Of a stretch of DNA of 64,000 nt, positions 43,030 to 51,693 are shown in pieces. Both the position numbers and the translations under genes were made by a program. Positions within the stretch are counted from its first letter, which is position 1; every line of letters starts with the position of its first letter. The DNA is from Niallia sp. XMNu-256. GTDB taxonomy: Bacteria; Bacillota; Bacilli; Bacillales; Cytobacillaceae. The notes under the pieces are model-generated. The model had not been told where the DNA came from. It ran no database searches and saw only the letters and a list, made by a program, of their open reading frames with translations. The stretch covers positions 1,218,501 to 1,282,500 of the forward strand of contig NZ_CP137636.1 of the NCBI RefSeq assembly GCF_036670015.1, given 5' to 3'.

Positions 43030-44412
43030 TTGTTAAAAAAAACAACATTATCAATTTTGCTTGCAGCTAGCCTTTCTGTAGGGGCCACTCCGGCATGGGC
43101 TGCACCCGAAGCAAATCTGCCATCCGATCAAGCGTTTGACAATAAAATTGTGAAACGGATTAAAGTAGACAACATTTATAACCATATTGCTAAGCTTTCA
43201 GAGAAACCACGTGTTGCCGGAACACCAGGTGAGGACGTCGCGGTGGAATACATAAAAAGTCAATTTGAGTCTTATGGATATGACACGGAAGTGCAACCAT
43301 TCGAGATTTATAGTTACACAACTCCTAGTTTAATAGAATTAGAAGTTGATGGGATAACCTTTGAACCAGCACCACTCGACTTTAGCTATGGTGTTGATGG
43401 AGAGGTTACAGCCGAACTCGTTTATGCGGGTAAAGGAGCACCAAGTGATTTTGAGGGAAAAGATGTACAAGGGAAGATTGCATTAATTGAGCGTGGTGAC
43501 TTTAGTTTTGCAGTGAAAATCTTAAACGCTGCTAATGCAGGAGCAGCAGGTGTCATTATTTATAACAATGCGACTGGTGTCCTTAATGGAACACTTGGTG
43601 AACCTAATGATGATTATGTTCCCGCTGTAGCGATCACAAAAGATCAAGGAGTTGCATTAAAGGAACGTTTGGATAAAGGTGAAACCATAGAAGCCACTTT
43701 AAAATTAGAAGGAGCTAAAACAGACCGAGCTATTTCTCATAACGTAGTCGCAACGAAAGAAGCCACTCACAAATCTACCGGTGAAATGATTCTAGTTGGG
43801 GCCCATCATGATTCTGTAGATGGAGCACCAGGGGCCAATGATGATGCATCCGGTACAGCGACGGTCCTTGAATTGGCACGTGTATTTGCGAATGCACCAA
43901 CCGATACGGATATACGTTTTGTCACTTTTGGTGCTGAGGAGAATGGATTATTAGGATCCTATGAATTTGTGGAAAGAATGACAGAAGAAGACTATGAACG
44001 CACAGTTGGTATGTTTCAAATGGATATGGTTGGAAGTAAGGGTGCCGGCGACTTAATTATGTACACAAATGATGGTGAGAAAAATATTGTGACGGATTTA
44101 GGAGCAGCAGCGGGTGCACGTTTATCCAAGACGGGAGAAGCCACTTCTTATGGAATGGAAGGACGAAGTGACCATGTTCCATTCGCGGAAATTGGACTTC
44201 CTGCTGCGTTATTTATCCATGCACCAGTTGAACCATGGTATCATACTCCAGAGGATACGTTAGACAAAATTAGTAAAGAGAAATTAAAGGAAGTATCTAA
44301 TATTGTTGGCGCTGCTGTTTACCAAGTGGCTCGCCCAGATACTCCAGCATTAGAAAACGCAAAAGTTGCACCAAAAAACGTCGATTATAATTTTGAGGAA
44401 AGAGAACTTTAA
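43030..44412 (+). CDS. Secreted M28-family aminopeptidase with PA domain (YwaD-like)
   Basis: The 460 residues comprise a signal peptide (cleavage after PAWA), a PA insert around residues 125-220 and a di-zinc M28 peptidase: VGAHHDSVDGAPGANDDASG (His and bridging Asp), TFGAEENGLLGS (catalytic Glu), QMDMVGSKG and EPWYHTPEDT. It should release N-terminal amino acids from extracellular peptides. TTG start 43030, five bases after GAGGAGGATG. A terminator follows. Confidence 0.92.
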   Translation: MLKKTTLSILLAASLSVGATPAWAAPEANLPSDQAFDNKIVKRIKVDNIYNHIAKLSEKPRVAGTPGEDVAVEYIKSQFESYGYDTEVQPFEIYSYTTPSLIELEVDGITFEPAPLDFSYGVDGEVTAELVYAGKGAPSDFEGKDVQGKIALIERGDFSFAVKILNAANAGAAGVIIYNNATGVLNGTLGEPNDDYVPAVAITKDQGVALKERLDKGETIEATLKLEGAKTDRAISHNVVATKEATHKSTGEMILVGAHHDSVDGAPGANDDASGTATVLELARVFANAPTDTDIRFVTFGAEENGLLGSYEFVERMTEEDYERTVGMFQMDMVGSKGAGDLIMYTNDGEKNIVTDLGAAAGARLSKTGEATSYGMEGRSDHVPFAEIGLPAALFIHAPVEPWYHTPEDTLDKISKEKLKEVSNIVGAAVYQVARPDTPALENAKVAPKNVDYNFEEREL

Positions 44413-44425
44413 CGATCCCTTGTAG

Positions 44426-44452
44426 CCCTGCGGTTTTCCAGCAGGGTTTTTT
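44426..44452 (+). terminator. Rho-independent terminator
   Basis: CCCTGC/GCAGGG with six T after the M28 peptidase gene. Confidence 0.85.
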
Positions 44453-44625
44453 GTATTTAATGGAATAATACATAAGTGAACCCTGTGTCAGTTAGTTGTG
44501 GCTGGAAAGGGAGGTGGATTTTATTAAAGCGTAGGGAATTGCATACAGTTTGAGATATACTTTTTCTTATTAAGTAAAAGTTAGACTAGTATGATACAAT
44601 AGTTTAATGTAATTAACAATTTAAA

Positions 44626-44699
44626 CAGAGGTTTTTAGCTACCCTCTATAAAAAACTAAGGAGGAACAGTTCTGCGCTTCTTTAGTAGAACTGTTTTTT
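44626..44699 (+). promoter_or_regulatory. PreQ1-I riboswitch with terminator
   Basis: CAGAGGTTTTTAGCTACC followed by CTCTATAAAAAACTAAGG is the class I preQ1 aptamer (44626-44661): a short hairpin with AAAAAACTA pseudoknot tail. AACAGTTCT/AGAACTGTT plus six T (44665-44699) forms the terminator. High preQ1 should stop queDE transcription. Confidence 0.92.
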
Positions 44700-44864
44700 C
44701 TATTTTTAAAGGAGTGTTTTTTAATAAAAAATATAAGAACGAATAGATTTCTAGAACAAAAGAGTGATGGTTTTTCTACTTATTTAATATACTTCATTGG
44801 TGTGGATAAAATTAAGATACAGAAGTTCGACGAAAAAATTATTTGAAGGAAAGGGGTTGCAGAT

Positions 44865-45341
44865 ATGTCTGGATTTCGTATTGTTGAAAAACTCCAAAAG
44901 TTTGGTGAAGATATCAAACAGGATCAGCTAAAGTACCATCATAAACGAGTATTGGTCAGTAAAGAATTTACATTTGATGCGGCCCATCATCTTCATGCGT
45001 ATGAAGGGAAATGTAAAAATTTACATGGACATACTTATAAAGTTGTGTTTGGTATTAGCGGATTTGTTGATGAAATTGGTCTGGTAATAGATTTTGGGGA
45101 TATCAAGGAGATCTGGAAAGAGGAAATTGAAATATTTCTCGACCATCGTTATCTGAATGAAACGTTGCCGAAAATGAATACTACAGCTGAAAACATGGTT
45201 GTTTGGATTTATGAAAAGATGGCAGAATCGTTGAATAATAAGTTAGAAGAATATCAGAGTGCTCGAGTAGAATTTGTACGATTATATGAAACGCCAACAA
45301 GCTATGCAGAAGCACGAAGGGAATGGATGGAAGTTGAGTAA
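44865..45341 (+). CDS. queD: 6-carboxytetrahydropterin synthase QueD
   Basis: The 158 residues include FDAAHHLHAYEGKCKNLHGH, with the Zn histidines and catalytic Cys, DFGDIKEIWK and the HRYLNE/ PTSYAEA blocks. QueD converts dihydroneopterin triphosphate to 6-carboxytetrahydropterin in queuosine synthesis. AAAGGGG lies before the ATG. The 165-bp leader after the riboswitch terminator contains no other queuosine gene. It overlaps queE. Confidence 0.95.
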   Translation: MSGFRIVEKLQKFGEDIKQDQLKYHHKRVLVSKEFTFDAAHHLHAYEGKCKNLHGHTYKVVFGISGFVDEIGLVIDFGDIKEIWKEEIEIFLDHRYLNETLPKMNTTAENMVVWIYEKMAESLNNKLEEYQSARVEFVRLYETPTSYAEARREWMEVE

Positions 45342-46062
45342 AATCCCTGTTATGGAAATATTTGGACCAACTATTCAAGGAGAAGGGATGGTGATCGGGC
45401 AAAAAACCATGTTTGTTCGAACAGCCGGTTGTGATTATTCATGTTCCTGGTGTGATTCTAAGTTTACTTGGGATGGTTCGGGCAAAGATTTAATCAAACA
45501 AATGGAAGCAGAAGAAATCTGGCAGGAACTTCAATCACTGGCTGGTGACGGTTTTTCCTTTGTAACCATATCTGGCGGAAACCCTGCCTTATTAAAAAAC
45601 CTAAGTTATTTGGTCGAGCTATTAAAAGAAAAGCGTATAAATATCGGTTTAGAAACCCAGGGAAGCAAGTGGCAGGATTGGTTCTTAGAAATTGATGAGT
45701 TAACGATTTCTCCTAAACCACCTAGCTCTGGGATGATTACTGATTTTGATGCTCTTGATCACATTATCGATAAGCTAAATGCAGAGAACCCGAGACAAAA
45801 TACGAGTTTGAAGGTCGTTGTGTTTGATGATCAAGATTACCACTATGCGAAAAATATGCATCTTCGTTATCCGCAAATCCCATTTTTTCTGCAGGCAGGT
45901 AATAGCGATATTCAAACAACGGACAATACCGAACTATTATTGCAATTAATCCAGAAATATGAGTGGTTAATTAATAAAACGATGTTAGATAACGAGCTAA
46001 GAAATGTGAAAGTCTTACCTCAGCTTCACACTTATGTTTGGGGAAATAAGCAGGGTGTTTAA
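45334..46062 (+). CDS. queE: 7-carboxy-7-deazaguanine synthase QueE
   Basis: This radical-SAM enzyme shows FGPTIQGEGMVIGQKTMFVR, the AGCDYSCSWCDSKF cluster motif (C-x3-C-x2-C) and ISGGNPAL. It converts 6-carboxytetrahydropterin to carboxydeazaguanine. TTG 45334 overlaps the queD stop by 8 bp and gives the normal N-terminus (MSKIPVMEIFG); longer frames within queD are not needed. queC and queF, usually in the same operon, are not in this window. Confidence 0.93.
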   Translation: MSKIPVMEIFGPTIQGEGMVIGQKTMFVRTAGCDYSCSWCDSKFTWDGSGKDLIKQMEAEEIWQELQSLAGDGFSFVTISGGNPALLKNLSYLVELLKEKRINIGLETQGSKWQDWFLEIDELTISPKPPSSGMITDFDALDHIIDKLNAENPRQNTSLKVVVFDDQDYHYAKNMHLRYPQIPFFLQAGNSDIQTTDNTELLLQLIQKYEWLINKTMLDNELRNVKVLPQLHTYVWGNKQGV

Positions 46063-46172
46063 TGAAATAGGGGACGTTCCCATGATCCATTAAATTGTGA
46101 TGAAGATGACCACACGATCATTAGCATTTGCTTACGCAATTATTTTACCTTTACTAAGTATTAGGAGAATAG

Positions 46173-46204
46173 AAAAACCGTCCCTTAGTAGGAGACGGTT
46201 TTTG
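46173..46204 (+). terminator. Terminator of queDE
   Basis: AAAAACCGTC/GACGGTTTTT perfect stem, 110 bp after queE. Confidence 0.8.
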
Positions 46205-46289
46205 TGTTCCAAAACGGTGTTAACGGGGTAGAGAAGAACGGTCCTCATGTTATGTGTTAATCGAAGTATCTTATACTAAACGCTCATCT

Positions 46290-46751
46290 TTAACTTTTTT
46301 CTAATTCTAAAAGGCTAAGATCACGGGATAATCTTTTACTTTTCTTCAAGAGTTTTTTATTTTGTGCAACTAATTCTTTTAATTCCTTATTAAGTTGAGA
46401 AAGTTCATTATTGATCGAATCAAGTTTCTCGTATAAAGAGGCTGACTCGGTACTATCTACTCGTAATAAAGATGTGTTTTCAGTCGTATTTTCTTGTTTT
46501 TGAGAGGTTTGAGGTGCTGTTTCTTCTAGTATTTGGTGTGATATAGGTGCCGCATTTTCTTGTTTCTCAGCATCTGGAGAAATAAGATTTTTAGAACTCC
46601 GATCAACCGCAGCCGGTTCTGTTACAGAATTAAGCAAAGATTCATTTTTTAGTAAATTTGTTAATAAACTGCTAGCCAAATCATTGAAAATATTATTGTC
46701 TAAATTAATATTGCTATTGTTTACATTCTTTTCATTGTTGTTCTCATTCAT
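46290..46751 (-). CDS. Asn-rich, coiled-coil protein, probable spore protein
   Basis: The 153 residues start MNENNNEKNVNNSNI, have a Ser/Gln/Thr-rich middle and end in a coiled coil (YEKLDSINNELSQLNKEL to LSLLELEK). No known family is recognised. ATG 46751 is chosen, because AAAGGTGG has good spacing. Its upstream region has a full sigma-K-type promoter match, so a late spore-coat role is likely. Confidence 0.7.
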   Translation of the reverse strand: MNENNNEKNVNNSNINLDNNIFNDLASSLLTNLLKNESLLNSVTEPAAVDRSSKNLISPDAEKQENAAPISHQILEETAPQTSQKQENTTENTSLLRVDSTESASLYEKLDSINNELSQLNKELKELVAQNKKLLKKSKRLSRDLSLLELEKS

Positions 46752-46798
46752 TAAGATAACCACCTTTTTATTTAAATAAACAAGTTCAGAACTCCTAT

Positions 46799-46825
46799 TA
46801 ACTTATGTCCATTAAATAAAAAAGT
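46799..46825 (-). promoter_or_regulatory. Candidate sigma-K promoter
   Basis: Minus strand: AC-N16-CATAAGTTA, with CATAAGTTA at 46807-46799 and AC at 46825-46824. Confidence 0.6.
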
Positions 46826-46922
46826 AGTGTGCTAATACCCTATGTAAAGAGTATTTTTTCGTTTATCAAGAAATGTACCATTTTGAATAATAAAACCTAG
46901 AAGATGTTAAGAAAGGACAAGC

Positions 46923-47003
46923 ATGGACAAATGGTATATAAAAATTCAAAATGGGTTGTCCGATTTAAAGAAATTTGTGAAGGATGAGATATTGGAATAT
47001 TAA
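46923..47003 (+). CDS. Possible 26-residue small protein
   Basis: ATG 46923 follows AGAAAGGA at workable distance. The product MDKWYIKIQNGLSDLKKFVK is followed by an acidic end; it would form one amphipathic helix. No homologue is recognised, and the remaining sequence between 46826 and 47229 shows nothing else. Confidence 0.3.
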   Translation: MDKWYIKIQNGLSDLKKFVKDEILEY

Positions 47004-47165
47004 AAAATCCACAGGGATGACAGCGAAGTAGTTAATATTTTGTTTAGAAGACGGTACAATTCCATCAACACTAATTTGACACATGTTATTTTTAAATTAT
47101 TTTAATTGATGGGATGGGAGAGGTAAAAGATATATTGAATAATCTTATTCAACATGTAGACAATC

Positions 47166-47189
47166 CCCAATCTTTTATAAGATTGGGGA
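47166..47189. terminator. Hairpin, possible terminator
   Basis: CCCCAATCTT/AAGATTGGGG stem with a 4-base loop, flanked by GTAGAC/GTCTA. T-runs are weak. Confidence 0.5.
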
Positions 47190-47229
47190 CGTCTATACAC
47201 ACCGAGGGAGCGGTTCTTGTCTGCGTTTT

Positions 47230-47388
47230 TTAATCTCTCATGGATCCTGCTTCCCGAGAAGTCATCGCACCTTGTCCTTCGTTTACATCTTTTTGGATTT
47301 CTTGTTTTACTTTTTGTGGATCTGTTCCGGCAAACCCTGGTTCCATAATAGAGCTTAGATTTTCTTTTGCGTTTTGATCACGCTGCAT
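47230..47388 (-). CDS. Small hypothetical protein, 52 residues
   Basis: ATG 47388 has AGGAGGG upstream. The product starts MQRDQNAKENLSSIMEPGFA, then GTDPQKVKQEIQKDVNEG and ends MTSREAGSMRD. Composition and GTxxQxVKxxIxxD pattern recall small soluble spore proteins, but no named family can be assigned. Confidence 0.6.
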   Translation of the reverse strand: MQRDQNAKENLSSIMEPGFAGTDPQKVKQEIQKDVNEGQGAMTSREAGSMRD

Positions 47389-47484
47389 ATAAACCCTCCT
47401 TTATTTCTTGTTTCATTGTTATTATTTACAAGCTCACATTAATTATGTTTTAGATTTGGACCGGTCGGTAAAACACAAATGATC

Positions 47485-47967
47485 CTAAATTATTACAGCC
47501 AATATAAACCACACGATCATAATCAATTGGATCAATACTTTAGCTATACTCCCGCCTAAAAAGCCAATGATCGTAGCAAAACCAATTTTTATAGCCTTTA
47601 TGCCGTCTTTCTGAAGAATAAATTCTGTAACAAAAACTGACAAAAATGGAACGAGAATAATCCCAAAAGGAGGGAAGATAAATGAACCAACAATGGTAGC
47701 TATCGCTGCAAGTCTCTCCGAGGTTTTTGAACCACCATATCTTTTCACGAAATAACTGTTGGCAATGATGTCTGACCCAATTAAAACTGCACTTAAAACC
47801 ACCATACTGATCCAGAACCATAGAGATAACTCATTCGGATTAATGAGAAATTGATAAACAATAAATCCGCCCCAAATGGTTACAATCGAAGGAATCAATG
47901 GATAGATGATCCCTACAAAACTTAAGACAAATAAGACGATTATTAATCCCCACCATAATAATTCCAT
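47485..47967 (-). CDS. DUF456 membrane protein (YqgC-like)
   Basis: From ATG 47967 the protein has 160 residues, the usual length of YqgC-type DUF456 proteins. It has SFVGIIYPLIPSIVTIWGG, SDIIANSYFVKRYGGSK and IFPPFGIILVPFLSVFVTE, the conserved Gly/Pro loops between helices. An upstream TTG (48003) has its RBS too far away. Function unknown. Confidence 0.85.
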   Translation of the reverse strand: MELLWWGLIIVLFVLSFVGIIYPLIPSIVTIWGGFIVYQFLINPNELSLWFWISMVVLSAVLIGSDIIANSYFVKRYGGSKTSERLAAIATIVGSFIFPPFGIILVPFLSVFVTEFILQKDGIKAIKIGFATIIGFLGGSIAKVLIQLIMIVWFILAVII

Positions 47968-48015
47968 TGGCAAAAACTCGCTTTCTATATAAAATTTTAT
48001 CAATTATGCCAGTTG

Positions 48016-48705
48016 TTAATCCTCCTTTTTCCAAAACTTTGAAAGAAAGGAGTAGGTTTGATCCATAAACTCATCAAAGGGAGCGGAATGAATGCTCCTA
48101 TGATTATATGTTTTTCGAATTGTTTCAATTATAAGGTGTGGCACAGGTTTCCCCTTAATAAAAGGGTAATACAGATCATATGCCTTTTTCAAATGCTCCC
48201 ATCTCATATCATTTCCCGGCTTCACATATTCGGAAACATCAATGATTTTTGCTCTGCCATTTTGCAGTAAAATATTTTTCAAGTGGATGTCCCGTGGGTT
48301 TAACCCTTTTTGACGTACATATTCCCTTGCTTGATCGACATCTTCAATTACTTCATTTGGAATCGGAATGCCTTGCAGTAAACAATCATATAAATTGATT
48401 CCTTCTTCAAAGCTTAGAACAAGATAATTATCTTTATAGCCAAAGCAGGTTGAAAAATAGGGGGAGTCCCCTAACTTTTCATAGACTTCTGTCTCGATTT
48501 GAACCTTTTGGACTCTATCATTTGCATACATTTTAAATGCGTAATCTGGAACATCAATGGACTGAAATACAGCTGCGTCCGTACCAATACCAATACACCT
48601 TAAATGATCTGACGTTCCATGGACGGATACAGGTTCGTTATTTGGATTTGATGAAACTGAAATTTTCGACAAGTGTTTATCAGCAAATATCCACTCCTCT
48701 CTCAT
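48016..48705 (-). CDS. Protein-kinase-like protein (YrzF-like)
   Basis: From ATG 48705 (AAAGGAGATG upstream) the 229 residues have a Gly-rich loop GIGTDAAVFQS, the beta3 Lys in YAFKMY, a catalytic loop RDIHLKNILL and IIDVSEYV in the DFG position. DFG is thus DVS, and HRD is PRD, as in several small Bacillus kinase-like proteins. Activity is possible but uncertain. Substrate unknown. Confidence 0.75.
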   Translation of the reverse strand: MREEWIFADKHLSKISVSSNPNNEPVSVHGTSDHLRCIGIGTDAAVFQSIDVPDYAFKMYANDRVQKVQIETEVYEKLGDSPYFSTCFGYKDNYLVLSFEEGINLYDCLLQGIPIPNEVIEDVDQAREYVRQKGLNPRDIHLKNILLQNGRAKIIDVSEYVKPGNDMRWEHLKKAYDLYYPFIKGKPVPHLIIETIRKTYNHRSIHSAPFDEFMDQTYSFLSKFWKKED

Positions 48706-48748
48706 TAGACACATCTCCTTTATAAAAGTTGTCACTTAATCCCGTTAA

Positions 48749-49459
48749 TTACATTCCTTTTGTTTTCTTTTCTATCTCTTTTGTAGATTGATATATATTT
48801 TTATTATAAAAATATATAATTTCTAGGAAACTAATACATAAAATGAGCCAAAAACCTCCAGCCATGTAGCCTGCGATGACATCAGTAGGATAATGTACCC
48901 CTAAGTAAATACGACTCATTCCGATTAATAAGATAATGATACTAAAAAAAGTGGCCAAGCCTATCTTTGAAAGAGGATGGAACTTACTGCGTATCACTAA
49001 ATAGATCAAAAATCCGTAATAAGTCATGCTGCCCATGGAATGACCACTAGGAAAACTGAATCCGTCCGCCTCGATGATTCGATTGATCGTTGGACGTTCT
49101 CGTTCAAAAAAGTTCTTTAATGATAGATTTAATAGACCACCTCCAGCCACAGTAATGAAGTAAAATAGCATTCCCCATTGATTTTTACGGTTTAGCCAAA
49201 TCATACTAATCATGAGAAGAAGACCTAGCATTAACTTGGATCCCAATTCTGTTATAAAAATCATGAAAGTATCCATTGCTGGCGATGCATACAATCTGAT
49301 GGTCTCAATCACTCTTTGATCAAATAAAAATGACCCTTTTTCCATTAGATCATAGGATAAAAGAATAAATGTGTATAAACAAGCAATGGAAAATAACATG
49401 CCCGTCATTCCCAAAATTGTAGGGGAGAGAGCGAATCCCTTTAAACGTTTTCGAAGCAA
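48749..49459 (-). CDS. PAP2-family membrane phosphatase
   Basis: The 236 residues contain six helices and the three PAP2 motifs: KNFFERERP, SFPSGHSMGSMTYYG and SRIYLGVHYPTDV. Such enzymes dephosphorylate lipid phosphates such as undecaprenyl pyrophosphate or phosphatidylglycerol phosphate. TTG start, AGGAGG 11 bp upstream. The leader carries a manganese riboswitch and two terminators (49516-49670), an unusual regulator for this family. Confidence 0.9.
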   Translation of the reverse strand: MLRKRLKGFALSPTILGMTGMLFSIACLYTFILLSYDLMEKGSFLFDQRVIETIRLYASPAMDTFMIFITELGSKLMLGLLLMISMIWLNRKNQWGMLFYFITVAGGGLLNLSLKNFFERERPTINRIIEADGFSFPSGHSMGSMTYYGFLIYLVIRSKFHPLSKIGLATFFSIIILLIGMSRIYLGVHYPTDVIAGYMAGGFWLILCISFLEIIYFYNKNIYQSTKEIEKKTKGM

Positions 49460-49515
49460 TGTAGATTAAACCTCCTAACTATCTTTACAAATATTAATGA
49501 CTTCATGAAAGTGAA

Positions 49516-49547
49516 AAAGACCTTTACTTTTAGTAGTAAAGGTCTTT
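49516..49547 (-). terminator. Second terminator in the PAP2 leader
   Basis: AAAGACCTTTACT/AGTAAAGGTCTTT, a perfect 13-bp stem with T-runs in both directions, 57 bp before the PAP2 start. Confidence 0.75.
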
Positions 49548-49670
49548 AAAAAAATAAAAGACCCTTACCAACTATACTGGTAAAGGTCTCGCTAACAATG
49601 GACATTGCTAACAAAGCCGAGGACTCTCGTCCCGGAATGACGACTTTGTTATTAAAGCTACTCCCCTTTG
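49548..49670 (-). promoter_or_regulatory. yybP-ykoY manganese riboswitch with terminator
   Basis: On the minus strand AAAGGGGAGTAGC begins the aptamer (49669 downward), followed by AACAAAGTCGTCATTCC, GGCTTTGTTAGC and GCGAGACCTTTACC, matching the Mn-sensing motif closely. The P1 strand CCTTTACC can alternatively pair with GGTAAGGGTCT to form a terminator (49559-49589). Mn binding should favour read-through. Confidence 0.9.
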
Positions 49671-49769
49671 GAGGATTATAGATAAATATATTACTTTTAT
49701 TATAACGGTGTTTTATTTAAAAATCAAAAAAAATTAAGAGGAGAGAGGTACCATGTTTCGGTGCGTATG

Positions 49770-49994
49770 TTAATCTCCTCCGCAACCACCGCCATCCCCA
49801 CCACTGTCACTACTACCAGAATGGTCATTGCAAGAATCACCTGTATTTGATGCACCAAGAAACCACCAGCTACTAGTATGGTCCGATGAGGTGTCATGAT
49901 TATTTTTCATGGTTTTTTTATCTTTACGAGAGACTGCAATAATTACGATGATGGATAAAAGAATTAAAAAAGCAAGGAAGAAAATCCATTCCAT
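49770..49994 (-). CDS. Small membrane protein with glycine-rich Cys tail
   Basis: From ATG 49994 (AAAGGATG upstream) the 74 residues have one N-terminal helix (MEWIFFLAFLILLSIIVIIA), a basic stop-transfer and a Ser/His/Gly-rich tail ending GGDGGGCGGD. Similar tails occur in small Bacillus membrane proteins of unknown role. Confidence 0.65.
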   Translation of the reverse strand: MEWIFFLAFLILLSIIVIIAVSRKDKKTMKNNHDTSSDHTSSWWFLGASNTGDSCNDHSGSSDSGGDGGGCGGD

Positions 49995-50222
49995 TGACAA
50001 CATCCTTTCCAATTCTCATTATACAATGAATTTTCAAAATGGAATGTAAATATTTGGTTAATGACTTTATACGACTCTTAATTTATATTTATCAACCTAA
50101 ACAATCGGCTATAGCTTCAGCGTGTTAAAGTAAAAAGGTTTTAATATTCCTAGTTTTCCTATATTATATACTATAGATATAGTGGAAACCTATTGTTAAT
50201 GAGGAAGTAAGAGGAGAGACAT

Positions 50223-50783
50223 ATGAATAGTTTGGAAAAATCAAATACTGAGATTAAGAGTCGTTCTTTTGAAGGTGTATCAAATTATTTAAATAAAATG
50301 AAGGGTGAATCGAGAAGTGAAGTGAAGTTTGATTATATCGATTCACTCATTTCTGCGACAGGTGTTTTTCTAGCTGTTAGTATCATCTGTTTGTTAGCTG
50401 TTTACTTCAATTATCCGATGGTCATTGGTCCTTTAGGGGCAAGTTGTGTTCTTGTCTTTATTGCACATAGCGGCCCTTTATCTCAGCCAAGGCAAGTAAT
50501 TGGAGGACATATCCTTTCCACTATTACAGGTTTACTCATTTGGAGTATATTCGGAAAAAGCTTATTTATTATTATGATATCTTTAGTGGTTGTTTTAATT
50601 CTGATGTCACTCACAAATACCATTCATCCACCTGCAGCAGCAAGTGCTCTCGTAGCGATCAACTTTGAAACAGGCTGGGGATACCTCATCCCCATTATCA
50701 TTGGAGTTCTCTTCCTTGTTTTACTAGCTATACTTTATAATAATCTATTTCATAATAGACAATATCCAAAATATTGGTTATAA
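50223..50783 (+). CDS. HPP-family membrane protein
   Basis: The 186 residues have four helices with the HPP family blocks GPLGASCVLVFIAHSGPLSQ, RQVIGGH and the name-giving NTIHPPAAASAL. Some HPP proteins transport nitrite; the function here is unknown. AGGAGAG precedes the ATG. The GC-rich downstream gap (50784-50868) contains CCCCG/CGGGG stems. Confidence 0.85.
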   Translation: MNSLEKSNTEIKSRSFEGVSNYLNKMKGESRSEVKFDYIDSLISATGVFLAVSIICLLAVYFNYPMVIGPLGASCVLVFIAHSGPLSQPRQVIGGHILSTITGLLIWSIFGKSLFIIMISLVVVLILMSLTNTIHPPAAASALVAINFETGWGYLIPIIIGVLFLVLLAILYNNLFHNRQYPKYWL

Positions 50784-50868
50784 CCCCGTAATCGGGGCGT
50801 CACTGTGACCGCGCAAAATTCGGGGCGTACAGTGACTACGGAGTGGGGACCGCGGAGTTACCGCGCAA

Positions 50869-51693
50869 TCAAATTTGTTTTTCAAACAGGACAAAGCGAT
50901 CATTGTATTTCATGATTCGTTGGAGGAGGATCACATTGATGATTAAGATTACGAGTGAGATGATTAGAGTTACTTGTGCTCCTACGATGAATAATCCACT
51001 TGTTTGACCAATAAGCATGGCAATGACAGGTAGGATGATGATGCCACTGATATTCTGGGCTTCTTGATACGTTTTGACACGGGAGGAAATAAAAATATTG
51101 ATTAAAACTGTCATCAACGTAACCATCGGAGAGAGGCATATAATCAATGCCAGCCAATTCGTTGATGGAAAAATCATCGCTCCAAATATTGGATAACCCA
51201 TTGAGTTGATTAGAATTCCACTAAAGATGAAGCTCACAATCGAAACGAGAAACGAAGGAATAAATGAAGCAATCATTTTACTAACGAAAAGGGTTTTAAT
51301 CGATACGGGTGAAAGGAGCAAACTTTCAAGCGTTCTTCGTTCTTTTTCACCAACGAAGCTATTTGCAGCAACCGTACTTGCCGTAATAATTGGGACTAAT
51401 AAGAACAATGATGGTAATAAATAATTAATAAACAAGTAAAGGAATTGCTGCTCAATTGAATCAAAGGGAAGGGCGCTCCCATTCATTTGCCCTAAAAAGG
51501 ATTCAACTAATTTTGAAGCGTCGGCACCGGCAACTTTTTCTAAATCGAATAGTAAGGCACTTCCTAATAGAATAGCAGGGAAGATGACGGAAAAAACAAT
51601 CGGAATCACGATCAATGTAGAAAATAAATTCTTACTGCGATAAATGTCTCTTAGATCCTTTTTGACAATGGCTTTCATCATTCGATTATTCAT
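50869..51693 (-). CDS. ABC-2 type transporter permease
   Basis: This 274-residue permease begins MNNRMMKAIVKKDLRDIYRS and has six helices, with FVGEKERRTLESLLLSP, the conserved NatB-like cytosolic loop. It overlaps the ATPase gene by 8 bp and forms an exporter with it. Substrate unknown; linked CPBP protease suggests peptide or bacteriocin defence, by inference. Confidence 0.85.
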   Translation of the reverse strand: MNNRMMKAIVKKDLRDIYRSKNLFSTLIVIPIVFSVIFPAILLGSALLFDLEKVAGADASKLVESFLGQMNGSALPFDSIEQQFLYLFINYLLPSLFLLVPIITASTVAANSFVGEKERRTLESLLLSPVSIKTLFVSKMIASFIPSFLVSIVSFIFSGILINSMGYPIFGAMIFPSTNWLALIICLSPMVTLMTVLINIFISSRVKTYQEAQNISGIIILPVIAMLIGQTSGLFIVGAQVTLIISLVILIINVILLQRIMKYNDRFVLFEKQI

